Shown piece after piece: positions 52,527-64,000 of a DNA stretch of 64,000 nucleotides. The notes beneath the pieces are model-generated. The model had not been told where the DNA came from. It made no database searches and saw only the letters and a program-made list of their open reading frames with translations. Source of the DNA: Pardosa pseudoannulata. Taxonomy: Eukaryota; Arthropoda; Arachnida; Araneae; Lycosidae. Position 1 is the first letter of the stretch, and each line of letters begins with the position of its first letter. The stretch covers positions 93,932,046-93,996,045 of the forward strand of contig CM063507.1 of NCBI GenBank assembly GCA_032207245.1, in the 5' to 3' direction. A program made the position numbers and the translations under genes.

Positions 52527-53030
52527 ATGGAGAGATTAGTGATGATCTCTGGGGCTCTATTCCTTACAGCAAATGTTTTTGCTATTATTAGTTTAACTTT
52601 ACCTGATTGGATTGTTTCTGATGTCGGAGGACATACTCGACTTGGACTTTTGCGAAATTGTATGACTATATATGGTCGACAACAATTATGCTTTTCTCCA
52701 AACTTACAACCCGAATGGATGCTATCTTTAATATGCATAATCACTGGTTGCATATGCGTGTCAACGACTGTGGGTTTACTTATGCTAGCTCACTGGAACA
52801 GCCAGGTTATACCTTACGCTAGATGGGTTGGATTTTCTGCTATGGTTTTGTTTTGTCTTGCCGCCGTGATTTTCCCCATGGGTTTCACGATGGAAGAAAT
52901 TGGAGGAGAAGCATACCAGTTACCAAGTAGCCATCAAGTTGGATTGTCTTACATATTTTTCGTTTTAGCATTGTGGATAACTGTAATATCGGAACTTTTT
53001 GCGGGTAAAGTTTGTTTACCCCATTTCTAA
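52527..53030 (+). CDS. MOSMO: MOSMO (C16orf52-like) four-pass membrane protein, single exon
   Basis: 167 codons with no intron, the same length as vertebrate MOSMO. The order of blocks matches the family: MERLVMISGALFLTANVFAI (TM1, about 5-24), PDWI, then a loop with LLRNC and GRQQLCF, WMLSLICIITGCI (TM2, about 65-88), YARWVGFSAMVLFCLAAVIFPMGF (TM3, about 97-120), GGEAYQLP, a fourth hydrophobic segment (about 138-160) and the terminal motif FAGKVCLP. In vertebrates MOSMO works with MEGF8/MGRN1 to lower Smoothened at the cell surface and cilium, damping Hedgehog signalling; the role here is inferred from orthology. Base composition is clearly less AT-rich than its surroundings. Divergent neighbour of Miro. 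A retrocopy is possible because it is intronless, but the frame is intact and no poly(A) tail or TSD was noticed. Confidence 0.9.
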   Translation: MERLVMISGALFLTANVFAIISLTLPDWIVSDVGGHTRLGLLRNCMTIYGRQQLCFSPNLQPEWMLSLICIITGCICVSTTVGLLMLAHWNSQVIPYARWVGFSAMVLFCLAAVIFPMGFTMEEIGGEAYQLPSSHQVGLSYIFFVLALWITVISELFAGKVCLPHF

Positions 53031-54718
53031 TTTTGTTTTATAAATTGTATCGCACAGTTTCACTGTCTCATTTTATTGTTTATGAATCTTTAGTGAGAAA
53101 TGTTTGGCTTTTAAAAACCTTATCTCTTGTAATCAGAAAATGCATGCATAAAATTTCAATTATTTCCTTTTGCCCTTGTGTGACTTTTGATTGTTGTGTA
53201 TATATTGTGCCTTGTTTAATTAAGTCACACTTCCTATATTTATAAGTTTTACATTGTTTCATAAATTTAAAATTAATTATATCAACTATATTGCCACTTT
53301 CTATTATGTTAAATTTTGTTTGTTAAAATAGAGAGAGGTTTAAAAACTACTAATAGACTCTTATTAAGTCAGTCAAATATATGGGTTGTATAACTTTGTC
53401 ATGTTATTCATATTTATTATAAAATTTTTACTATAATCTCCTTAACTTTTTTTATGTTAGATTGAGTTTTATAAGACATATACATTCTTTCATCTTTTAA
53501 TGAATTGTATTTCTCTGCTGTATTTTATTTTCATAAAACTACAATTTTATAAAATGTATGGAAAAGATTAAGAAACCTTTTCTTATTTAATATCTACAAT
53601 TATATATATCTAGAAAAGTTCTTATAGTAAAATTTAACTTAACTGAATTGAATCAAGAATTGAGCATTATTACCTGTCAATATATTTAATATACTATTGC
53701 TAAAATTAATGAATGCTTGTGAATTATCTTGTTTAATCAAAGGTTTTCTAATGTTGTTTATAAGTCCTTGTAGAAATAAATAATTATGGAATCATTTGCC
53801 TTAAATCAATTTATCTTTATTTTTGCCTCTGATTCATTATCAAAAGAATTTCTTGAATGTGCTATTTTAAGTTATTTTTTCTTCAATACATTTTTAATCT
53901 AAAATGCATTAATACTTAATTGATTTTATTATGCATGATATTTTTAGCCGTTGGCAATAAAAAGTTGCTAAATTAGCCAAAAATAAACAAAACTTATTTT
54001 TTAAAAAAAGCAGCAGAAAATAACAAAAAATTATTAGTGGCAAAAAACAAACTGTCAGAAATTTTAAAATGTGGAAAATCACAAAAATTGAAAAATATAT
54101 TTAGAATGACCTTTACTTGCAATTTCATTGTGCCAAATTAGCAGTACTACATCTATAGCAATCATTTAACCTTCTAAAAAATGTATTTCTGTATAAGCTG
54201 GAAGGAATCAATGGATTGTCAAAATTATTAGTTTTAAATTTTTTTTGTGTTTATATTGTTTAAATTTATGAAAAAGCAGAGTTGAATCTATTTTCATTGG
54301 CATGTAAGTAAAAATATTGTCTGCATAGTTTAGCATCGTGAATTGCAAACAAGGTAGCATGGCAGTAATCTAGATAAGCTAGTATAAAACTGTCTAATAA
54401 AAATAGCATGAAATTACTTTAAAATTAAGTTTTTCTTCCTCATCACTGTGGAATTGTACTAAATGATGTCCTTCTACTTGTCTCGAAGTGCACATATCCT
54501 CTATTTCAGTGGTACTTAAATTGGATACCGTGGCAAAAATAGTTTGAGAAATGTACAGAAAAATAAAAAATCTCCTAAAATGTTAATATTAAAGAAGGTA
54601 CAATTAATTAGTAGTAAAATGAAATATGACAAGATAAAGAATAGAAATTTTTTAGACTGTATAGTATTAAAAAATACTTTTCTGATTTCCATTGCCACTG
54701 CCCTTACACTTGCTTGTG
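53031..54718 (+). other. MOSMO 3' UTR and AT-rich intergenic DNA
   Basis: No further conserved coding sequence is seen. Several AATAAA hexamers occur, for example within 53771-53784; which one is used cannot be told. Near 53950-54100 there is a short stretch rich in GGCAAAAA/AGTTGC words resembling the 2977-3791 element in reverse. Confidence 0.4.
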
Positions 54719-54722
54719 TTAA

Positions 54723-55229
54723 CTCTTTAAAGCCCGAGTCATTTTTGCCGATGACATATCGATGAATATCTTAAACCTAAGTTATTATGGACTGCACAGA
54801 ATAAAATAAACATGAAGTTTAATCAACTTTGAATACAACAACATGTCATACCAGTGATCAACTATCAGTTTAAATATCCTACGATGCCATTTAGGGAAAA
54901 ACAAAAACTCTGTGAAAAAAATTTTTTTGGTATTACATGTAAAATAAGTACTGTAAAATGGTGTTTTATAATACATAAAACAATTTGTCGTGGTTTCAGT
55001 CTATGTACCTATTGAAAAAAGTAAATTTATTTGTGCTGTTCGGAAAATAACAAAGTGTCGATCCAAATGAAAAATTTATAGGTAACAGAAATTCTTTGAA
55101 AATGTTTTAGATCATTTATAATATTGATCTCTACCTACTCTCAAAAGGAAAACTCCTTGTGATATAACATAAAAATTTTACAAGCTATTTTTTAGTGGTA
55201 TCTAAAATGAGACGCTAGGCATTAAAGGG
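54723..55229. mobile_element. TTAA-flanked TIR element
   Basis: TTAA-CTCTTTAAAGCC at 54719 and GGCATTAAAGGG-TTAA ending 55233 invert with two mismatches. About 507 bp, no coding remnant recognised. Fits piggyBac/Kolobok-type MITEs. Confidence 0.65.
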
Positions 55230-55233
55230 TTAA

Positions 55234-57264
55234 ACAAATTTAATAGGGCTCTACCAAACCAAACCTACATTTGAGAAAATAAATTTTTAAAAGAGAATGT
55301 TCTTAGCAGGTACACTGTTAATGCTTACAAGTTCCTTATTCAACTACTTAAGATTTTTTTGTTTTGTTTTGTTTCAATTCCAAGTATAACATAATTAAAA
55401 ATTAGAAATGTTATATGTTGTAATGATTGATTTTTAGCTTTTTTATCATTTGGTTTTTCAAGAGATTTCAGTATTTCAAGAGAATTCTTCAATATGATTA
55501 ATTATTAGCAAAATTAACTAACATGCAAAATTTGTGAATTCATTTCAGCACAGTTCATGAGATTATATAAGAGGACTCAAAACCATTTCCTCTTAATTTG
55601 TAAAACAGAATATGTACTATTCACTGTCCAGTGTATCAATCCTACTTTTTATAAGGTTATTAATTCCAAAAGGTTTTTGGTTTATTGCTGCCTGCTCTTA
55701 GTTTGTCCTCATCAAGACTGATATCCAGAAATCCTTTTGCAATCAAACTTAATTTTTATTCCTAAGACTTCCCTTTTTACTAGTTCTGAGAGCCAAATTG
55801 CAGAAATCTACAAAATATTTATTTGTGATTAGATAAAATAAAGTTATAGCTCAGCATAAAGCCTTCAAATATATTATTTCTGACAGTACAAGAGTAGATA
55901 TTAGCATCACGAAAGTGGACTAATAATTCATGGATTAAGGAAAGAATTTCAAATAAAACCATTTCATCCTAAGGGCAGGCAATGGATCAAAGAATAGAAA
56001 TGAGCAATGGTTTTAAAAGTTTCGGTGTTGTACAAGAAAATATGTATGAAATATTATATTTGCAGTAAAAGTTGTACAAATGCACATACTGGAAGATTTA
56101 CAGTAAAATTTAATGTCACAGATTTTGAGTGATGAGAAAGAAACAAATTTTGCTTATTAGGGCTGTGTGACTGGTATTCAAATAATTTATAATTGAATAA
56201 TTCTATCTGCATTTCTATTTTCATTGTAAATGTGCTTTTCTACAAAATGCACCACTGTCATTAACAGTGCTCATAGACATTAGTAGCAAAAACATGATAA
56301 ATATACACCAAACATGATTTTAAAATTTTAAGAGGTTGAACCTTGACACAATTACTGAAACACTACTGGAGTTGTTTTACTTATTTTTTTATCATGAGCT
56401 GTTTAAACCATGTGCAGGTTTTCTAGACACAGTAAATATTTTGAATCCTAAAAGGTATATTGCATGAATAACCCCACACTTATTTTTATTACACAAGAAT
56501 TTTATATTCTTTCTTAAATAGTGTGTGCTAAACTTTAGAATTGTTCTAAACTATTTGAAGTCTTCAAAAGAGAATTATATATAATAAAAACTGCTATTCT
56601 TTATAATGTAAAAGCATTTAATGACATAATTTGTAAAAAATAACTACTCTTTCAATTATAAACAATCATTCACCAAAGTATAGCTCACATATTAATATAG
56701 TAATAACCTCTTAAATCTGGAAACAATTTGGATAAATCAATTTTTAGTATATTAGAAAGTTTTTTTTAATAAACTCAAATATTAAACTAAAATTAAAATA
56801 TACATGTATGAAAACAACATATAAACTGGTTTAATTATTAAATAAATATTAATGCATTATATATTTACATTCAAATTTTAGCATTTCGTTTAATGTCTGT
56901 TGCCTTAGTTCAGGATTATTAGAAATGATTTTTTCACAAATTCAGTACACTGCCATAACTTCAAGTTTCAATACGAAACTCCATTGTCCCAAGTTTGATA
57001 TCACATTATTTAATGATCCTGTCATGCATTCTGTTGATACTTTTTCATTTTCAGCACATTCTAACCTGCTTTCATTATCATCACTATCATTCACTTTTGT
57101 TCTTTACAATAGTATCAACTTCAGAATCACTCAGGAAACCCATGATTTAGTACATTACTAATCAATTTTTAAGACCTTGTGTATGTCTGAATTATTGAGT
57201 TAAATATTTTTCTTTTATCAAATTCTAATAATTCTTGCCTTTCACATTATTTTTGAGATATTTG
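55234..57264. other. AT-rich intergenic DNA, no gene seen
   Basis: Open frames here are short and without similarity. No bounded repeats were found. Confidence 0.3.
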
Positions 57265-57946
57265 CATGGTTTCCGCGCTCCTGGAAAGTCATGGAAAATT
57301 ATGGATTTAGCCAATGGATTAATTTTGTTTAATTCTATTTTTACTTGTCATTTGGCTGAAGTTACTGAGTTTGGTATTTATGTATTATCCTATTGACCAT
57401 ATTGCCAAGTAAAATTTGTTCACCAAGGAAACTCAAAGCAAGAAAGCTTAATGGGTGGGTAAATGTGTATTATTCTGCTTTTTTCTTAAATTGTAGATTA
57501 AAATTTTATTAATATAATAATAATTTTTTAATAAAAATTAGTTAAGATTTTTGCACAAAATATAAGTTTATCTCTAGGGATATTGTATATAAACATTATA
57601 GGGTTATATTTGGCTATTATTCATGGTCACCTGGATAAGACCAAAGTACCCTGAATTCAAATTGGAAAAATTTTGATTGAAAAATTGCTATATGATTAAA
57701 CTTAGGTATGTAGATACAACAATTTATTTTTATATATGTGAGTTTATTAATACTTATAAAGTAAGTTTATAGTTTGTTTTCTGATAAAATTCCTGTAATT
57801 TCTCTAAAAGCATATATTTTATTTGTATGTACATCAGAAGTTTTATTCATATATACTTTAACGAAAGCTTTTTAAAGTCATGGAAAATGATCTTCTAAGT
57901 CATGAAAGTCATTGGTTTGAAAAATTTTATTTTGGCAGATACCCTG
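57265..57946 (-). mobile_element. TIR family with CATGACTTTCC clusters, copy B, perfect 6-bp TSD
   Basis: Reverse orientation: starts CATGGTTTCCGCGCTCC and ends GGCAGATACCCTG. TATTTG flanks both ends exactly (57259-57264 and 57947-57952). 682 bp; the near-terminal cluster is shorter than in copy A. Confidence 0.85.
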
Positions 57947-57952
57947 TATTTG

Positions 57953-59793
57953 AAAACCCAGAAAATTATTTCTACTATCAACAGCAACAATAGCAAAACT
58001 ATGCTAAACATTTTTTTTTTCTTCCATAATTTACACTGGTCTAAACGTTTATAATGGTCCACAGTGCATCCTTCATGTTAAATTCCTTAATAAAATGTTT
58101 TTGCCCTCATTTACATGGTTCAACAGTTTTCTTAAAAAATTGTTTTTATATCTACATTTTTCAATAGAGAAATATGTTTTATCTTTTTGCTAGCTGCAGC
58201 TGACAAAGATACAAAGCAAAACACAAAAAGATATAACCATGTTCAAAAGATGGTCAAGAGGTCATAATCTCAGAAATCAAAAGGTGGATATCATGACCCC
58301 TTTGATACGCCTATTGCAAAGCCTCTATTGATTACTCTCATGCATGTACAGGTAATCATCAGTAGTACAACCTATTGGCAAAACAAAAACTATATATGTA
58401 ATTCAGAAATTTTAAAATGGCCAGTTACATTTGATTATTGCCCCTATTATTTTTACTTGCCTGGGTAAGGAGAAGCCTACGCAGCTAGACTAATGAATAA
58501 TGTTGCAGTCGGGACACATTGAAGAAAGGCACAATTTTGAAAACTTAAATCTTTATTGAGGAGCTGCTAAAAAGATATCTTAGCCAGTCAACGGCAGACA
58601 AGAGAATGAAAGGAAAAACATTTTGCTGGAACAGAGGTTTGCCCCAGAGTGAGACAGATGAAATTCTCTCAAGGGTCAAAAAACTTAGTCGGCACATTTA
58701 TCTTTTAGATCAGGGGAAAAACTGAGCCATTTGATGGCAACTGCTGGAAAATGTGTTGAATGGACCAAAAATTTACATCTATTGCACAGAAAGTTTTGGA
58801 AAATGTGTTGGAGAAATTTTATGTCAAGGGCACTCCACTGATTAAAATGTTTTGTGGCTGAGAAAATAGATTTTAAGGAATTAGAATGAGAGAGAGGAGA
58901 TTTTTAAAGAGATGTTAAAGTGAAATAATTTTAATATATTACATATACATAATTGTTTCGGATTTGAGAAGTCCAGATTTAGAAGTTGTACTGTATCAAT
59001 TCCAGTTTATACTTTTGAAAAAATTAATAAATTTCTGATTGTCATTCTGAGAAAAAAGAGGGGGATGGATGGTTTTAAAGATAAAAAGTTTATAGCCTTT
59101 TTATATAACTTGGGTTAGAATAAATAAATTTTTTTAAAGTAAAATCAATGTCAAAAGCAACCTGTATAACCAATTACATTTGATACTTGATTGATTCTTA
59201 AAAAAATTTAAAAAGACAATATAAACAGACATATACAAATTAATTTAAAATATTCAATAAAATATTAATATTTTTAATCTAATTGTCATATTATCAAAAA
59301 GATGCTGAATAATGTTTCATTCATTTAAAGGTAGTAAAATTTAACATACTAATAATAATATACTTTGAAAAATCAAAATTCTTGATAACAATCATATTAC
59401 TTTCTCCTTTCTTTTTGGTTATCACTAATTAATTTTTTTTTTTTTTAATTTTTGTTCCTCCAGAATTTTGTTTTGGAAATTAGTAGGAACTGGTCATACA
59501 GTTTCAAAGTATAGCCAAATAATAAACAAACTATAGATATTTGATTTTTTAAGTGTAACTAAATTAAATATACCTTATATTGTCACATACAAGCAGAGTA
59601 AGTGGTGATGATTTGAAAACTTTTCTTTCAATTTTTATTTGTAGATTTTAAATCTATTGCCAGAAACATTTCATAGAAGGAGGAAATTTGTATTTAAAAA
59701 TAACTACAAACTCTTGAGTTTGTAGTTATTGCCTTAAATACTAATTTCTATTGACAAACATTTTTAGTCTAATTTTCTCTAAATACTTTTATA
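57953..59793. other. Intergenic DNA with a GC-richer block and a perfect hairpin
   Basis: 58190-58910 is less AT-rich and reads in pieces on the plus strand without a known match. 59699-59730 is a perfect hairpin. Confidence 0.3.
59699..59730. repeat. Perfect 15-bp stem, 2-base loop
   Basis: AATAACTACAAACTC and GAGTTTGTAGTTATT are exact reverse complements around TT. Confidence 0.92.
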
Positions 59794-60550
59794 CAGGGTA
59801 TCTGCCAAAATAAAATTTTTCAAATCCATGACTTTTCATGACTTTCCTTGATTTAGCAGATCATTTTCCATGACTTTAAAAAGCTTTCGTTAAAGTATAT
59901 ATGAATAAAACTTCTGATGTATATACAAATAAAATATATGCTTTTAGAGAAATTACAGGAATTTTATCATAAAAAAACTATAAACTTACTTTATAAGTGT
60001 TAATAAACTCACATACATAAAAATAAATTGTTGTATCTACATACCTAAGTTTAATCATACAGCAATTTTTCAATCAAAATGTTTCCAATTTGAATTCAGG
60101 GTACTTTGGTATTATCCGGGTGACCATGAATAATAGCCAAATATAACCCTATAATGTTTATATACAATATCCCTAGAGATAAACTCATATTTTGTGCAAA
60201 AATCTTAACTAATTTTTATTAAAAAATAATTATTATTATATTAATAAAATTTTAATCTACAATTTACCATTAAGCTTTTTTGCTTTGAGTTTCCTTGGTG
60301 AACAAATTTTACTTGGCAATAGGGTCAATAGGATAATACATAAATACCAAACTCAGTAACTTCAGCCAAATGACAAGTAAAAACAGAATTAAACAATTCA
60401 ATGCATTTTTTTAATCGGTAGTTTAGCGGATTCATGACTTTGACTCATTTTACTTGAAAAATCAAGACTTTCCATGACAAAATGAATCCATTGTCTAAAT
60501 CCCTGATTTTCCATGACTTTCCCTGACTTTTCAGGTGCGCGGAAAGCATG
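59794..60550 (+). mobile_element. TIR family with CATGACTTTCC clusters, copy C
   Basis: Begins CAGGGTATCTGCCAAAATAA and ends GTGCGCGGAAAGCATG. Flanks TTTATA/TATATA agree at 5 of 6. Very similar to copy A over its whole length. Confidence 0.8.
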
Positions 60551-60938
60551 TATATATCTTTGAATTTGAATACACATAATACACTCAATATTGTTTACCA
60601 TAAAAATTGAATGTTTCATTTACTTTTCATTTTCCATTGAAGTGTTAGAAAATCCAAGTCATGTTTAATTATGTTTTCTTCTCTATTTTACTAATATTGC
60701 TTTTATCTGAAGTTTACTGAATTCATATAAAATATTATCAAACTCACATACTGAGACTATACAGAACACCCAAATAAAAAATTATCTAGGCTCATTTCAA
60801 GATGAATTTTTCACTTTAAATATTTTTACTTGCATTTATATTCAAATCTTACAATGTATCTGTGATTTTATTTAAAAAAAAAAAAAAAAAAACCTCCATT
60901 TAAATTAGAAAAAAATTTAAAAGAAAACAATATCAACA

Positions 60939-60944
60939 TTTATT
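60939..60944 (-). terminator. Candidate VPS28 poly(A) signal
   Basis: AATAAA on the minus strand about 125 bases after the stop codon. Downstream (60870-60892) there is an A/T homopolymer run on the plus strand. Confidence 0.5.
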
Positions 60945-61067
60945 AGACCACATAACACATACCATAAATAACAATTATATACAGCTTATATTAAACTCAA
61001 ATTACATTCTCTAGAAAAATTAAAGAGTACATTAAAAAATAATAATAATAAGATTGGCTGACACAGT

Positions 61068-61188
61068 CTAAGATTCGTGCAGTAAACGATTAAAGCCACT
61101 GTACGCTGACTCCAAATCAAATATTAACTGTCTGACTTGACTTTCAGTCAATTCATCAGACGCAGCCATTCGAGACATGGTCTGTAAC
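61068..61188 (-). CDS. VPS28: VPS28 terminal coding exon
   Basis: 121 bp; the first base completes a split W codon, then LQTMSRMAASDELTESQVRQ through FNRLLHES and a TAG stop. The acceptor is TTTTACAG. A minus-strand AATAAA lies at 60944-60939. Confidence 0.94.
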
Positions 61189-61702
61189 CTGTAAAATAAG
61201 AAATAAATTTATAAAACACATTTCATTGGATTTTATAAACATATGTAAAACAAAACTACAGGATATGCTAATATACTTTATAGCTGTAAAAAATCCTGTC
61301 TAAAAATTAATAAATATATTAACTGCCATAAAATAAATTTTGATTTAAAAACTCCATTTTTTAATTCACATAATAAAAATCATGTATGAAATCAGGGTTT
61401 CCACTCTTTTTCCAGAACAAAAATTAAGGACTTTCTGAGGACCTACTTGAAATACACAGCATAATGATATAAACCCTATTTCCTGAGGAACATATTTTAA
61501 TGATTATAAACAAGACAAGACATGTTCAATAAATGCCCTAGAATATTTTAGAATTGAGTTTTTAAAAATGCCTAAAAATTAATATAAGATAAATCTATTC
61601 GACAAAAACTAATTTTGAAAAAAGTTTTTAGTGATCAAACTAAAAGTAAGGTGAAATTAAAATACAATATTATAAACAGTACTTTCTCAGATTTAAAAAT
61701 GA

Positions 61703-61769
<67 letters not shown>

Positions 61770-63865
61770 ATATATACTGGATGATTATACCCGACACTGC
61801 CTGGGAAAGAAGAAAGTTTTAGACTTTTCTATCACACTCAATGCAAAGAAAATTAAACTTCCATAAGTAACTGAAATATCTACAAATTCCCCATCCTACA
61901 TGCTTCCTTTAATTAAAATCTGCATGACTGTTAGTTATTAGGAAAGAGCAGCTGACTTTATTGTTTACACCTTTTCAGTATGTGAAATATTATTTGTCAA
62001 AAAAGTTTTCTAGCTCGTGACCATAAAAAGTACTAATAAACTAAAAGTATTTTCATAATTTTTTAAGGATATCAAGGAAAGGAATTCTGAATTACTACAG
62101 TAATACATTGGAAACATATATGTATTTGAAGATTTTCTTTACTATTAATATTGCACTTTTGGCTAGAAAATGTAAAAGAATGTTATGAACATAGACAAAT
62201 ATTTTATACATTCTTGATATATATATATTCTTCGAACAGTACTTATCACCTGAACTGGCATTCTTAGAACCGGTTTTGTGCAAATATAACTACGAACTTA
62301 CAAAACTAGAACATTAGGAGAATACGGCTAAAACTGATAGGAAGTGAAAAAAGTGGATTGCATCAATGGAAAAATTGATTGCATTCGAAGTTAAAAATTA
62401 AGGAGCTTTTAAGGACCTTTGACAAAAATTAAGTACTTTTAAGGGCGCTTAAAAATGAAAGTTAAAATTAAGGAGTTCTTAAGGACTTTTAAGGATCGTG
62501 GGAACCCTGGAAATTTTAAAAATCAGAAGTAATGTCTCATTGACTCAAACTTATAGCAAAGAATAGTACATATTCTAATTAGTCATGTTCTTGTTCTTAC
62601 TTTTAGAAAGCATATGAACACTATCACATAATCATTAGCCCATGCTAATATGTTATTATATGAATTTAAATCCCAGCATTGTAAACTGGACAGTAACTGG
62701 AAGTAGATATTCAGTAACCATAAATGGCAGTTTACATGCTACTTTAAGTTACCAGAAATAAACAAAAATTAACAGAAAACTACAATTTTTCCATAATGTA
62801 CACATTCAAAATTTGGTTTCCCTAAGTCAAAACGTACTTAAATTACCATGTTCACATACAGACATAATTCTAAAAATGATAATTTTCAGTTCGGGGAAGT
62901 TAATGTGAAGTATAATCAGAATATTAAGGTCAAATTTTTGGATTATTACAATACTTTTCCAATATTATGTAAACAAGTAAAATCTTTTAACTTTTTTAAT
63001 TAATCTTCATATTTCCATGATGATAATAAATTAATAGAAAGGTTTAAAGGAAAAAACTGCAGAACTTTACATGAATAAAAATGCCCATTTGTCTGTATAT
63101 CTTAAAATATATTACAAAACTGCTTTTTCAAATTTAGAAAAAGAATTCAATAGTATATTCTTTAATAACTAACTGTATGGTAACTGCTTTTAATAAATAC
63201 ATTCCCCTATAATTGTAATTGATATAAAAATCATTATACTTGTATACTAATAAGCTATATAAATTTGTGGCTCACATTTTTAAAGTTACAAGTTCATTTT
63301 GTGTAAAACAAATTATAACTTTCTATAAAATCAAATTTCTTTATTACTCTTTGTGCTAAGCTTTAAATATTATAAGATTATCCTGTACCTTAAATTTTAG
63401 AAGATTTACAATTTCTGACATCAATTATTACAGACATATGAACAGTTTTACATATTTTAAACTTTGTACATAAACTTAAATATATAATTTTATATACAAA
63501 AAAATTACTAATAATGAGTATTGTAATAATAGTTGTTAATAACTTTATTGACTACTATAATTTTACACATTCATAGTTATGTTTAAATATAATAAAATAT
63601 CTTTAATTATGAGCATTTAACTAACCATTCATAAACTTTTTGCTTTCCTTCAAAATCGGCAGGCACTAAAGTAAGCCGACACATTGTATCATGAAGTTCA
63701 CGCAAATCAGGCTGAAGCTATATAAAATGGAACAAAGAAAAAATTACTGAAATTAAAACTTATTGATATAAAATAGTATGGGATAAACTTTAAAAAATAA
63801 TATGACTTTACCTCATCCATTGATTTCAATTCCAGTCTCAATTTATCAAGAATAGTGATGAAAAG
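61068..63865 (-). CDS. VPS28: VPS28 (ESCRT-I subunit), last three exons only
   Basis: Three exons join in frame into 88 residues matching the C-terminal end of VPS28, which has about 220 residues in animals. This part is the four-helix C-terminal domain that binds ESCRT-II/III partners; the N-terminal part binds the TSG101 (Vps23) core in ESCRT-I, which sorts ubiquitinated cargo into multivesicular endosomes. Blocks seen: FITILDKLRLELKSMDE, QPDLRELHDTM, PADFEGKQKVYEWL, ASDELTESQVRQLIFDLESA and FNRLL. The stop TAG is at 61070-61068. The 5' exons lie beyond base 64000. The gene converges with MOSMO. Confidence 0.94.
61393..62509. mobile_element. TIR element CAGGGTTTCCAC, 5-bp TSD, with TA microsatellite inside
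   Basis: Left CAGGGTTTCCAC and right GTGGGAACCCTG invert with one mismatch. GAAAT flanks both ends directly (61388-61392 and 62510-62514). The ends carry AAATTAAGGACTTT repeats. 1117 bp, in a VPS28 intron. No transposase recognised. Confidence 0.72.
61706..61775. repeat. TA/TATG microsatellite
   Basis: About 30 TA units then TATG units, inside the 61393-62509 element; the open frame through it is an artefact. Confidence 0.95.
62515..63625. other. VPS28 intron DNA, nothing recognised
   Basis: AT-rich, no bounded repeat or exon. Confidence 0.3.
63626..63717 (-). CDS. VPS28: VPS28 penultimate exon
   Basis: 92 bp, 30 codons plus TG of the split W. Reads LQPDLRELHDTMCRLTLVPA then DFEGKQKVYEW. 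Acceptor TATAG, donor GTTAGT. Confidence 0.94.
63812..63865 (-). CDS. VPS28: VPS28 antepenultimate exon
   Basis: 54-bp phase-0 exon, LFITILDKLRLELKSMDE. Acceptor TTTCTAG, donor GTAAAG. The preceding exon is outside the window. Confidence 0.92.
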
Positions 63866-64000
63866 CTAGAAAAGAAAATTTTATTTTCATAAAATGCTTC
63901 TTCAAAAACAAATAAATTTTCTTAAAATTGATTCTGATACAAAAACTATAAAAAATTTCATTAATATATTTATTAACATGCGCTGAATAAATTTTCAACA

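Noticed and set aside
52508..52753. 81-codon minus-strand frame over the MOSMO start
   Set aside because: Antisense shadow of the conserved MOSMO coding sequence.
54500..54560. Possible tiny hAT end (CAGTGGTACTTAAATTGG)
   Set aside because: Only one recognisable end and no TSD; too weak to annotate.
61615..61866. 83-codon frame with IYIYIY repeats
   Set aside because: Translation of a TA microsatellite inside a transposable element.

Overview
The window is animal nuclear DNA: strongly AT-rich, with short exons in GT-AG introns of up to about 7 kb and very dense transposon remains. Protein similarity (Miro, MOSMO, VPS28) and the mobile-element mix (mariner, Tc1, piggyBac, hAT, Helitron, LTR and LINE remnants, tRNA-derived SINEs) fit an arthropod with a large genome. 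A chelicerate is possible, but that is only a guess. No bacterial-type operon, CRISPR array or rRNA gene is seen.

Three conserved genes are supported. (1) Minus strand, 51587 down to 10899: 18 coding exons of Miro/RHOT, the mitochondrial Rho GTPase, giving residues 1-585 with both GTPase domains and both EF-hands. The last coding exon, expected to hold the tail anchor, was not found and may lie left of base 1. (2) Plus strand, 52527-53030: a single-exon 167-residue MOSMO (C16orf52-like) four-helix membrane protein. It is head-to-head with Miro, with about 0.93 kb between. (3) Minus strand, 63865-61068: the last three exons of VPS28 (ESCRT-I), whose 5' part lies beyond the right edge. MOSMO and VPS28 converge on an 8-kb intergenic stretch.

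Most of the rest is mobile DNA. Many copies can be delimited to the base by terminal inverted repeats plus target-site duplications (TSDs): hAT at 33544-34587, 41706-42204 and 47380-48217; TTAA-specific (piggyBac-type) elements at 16465-17107, 18462-19533, 23179-25168 and 54723-55229, plus a MITE pair at 5850-6780 and 13042-13975; Tc1 at 20758-21917; mariner at 30117-30976; two Helitrons at 23290-24566 and 39310-40617; and a three-copy family with 6-bp TSDs at 28592, 57265 and 59794. A tRNA-derived SINE family recurs, nearly always on the minus strand.

The most unusual object is at 25606-26655: four near-identical LTRs in tandem separated by three 51-bp spacers that contain little more than the post-LTR segment and a polypurine tract, the whole array flanked by AATT. 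Other points of note are a Helitron nested in a piggyBac derivative, a BEL/Pao-like fragment carried in one Helitron copy, and a large inverted repeat pair flanking Miro exons 14-17. All calls come from reading the sequence; no database search was run.
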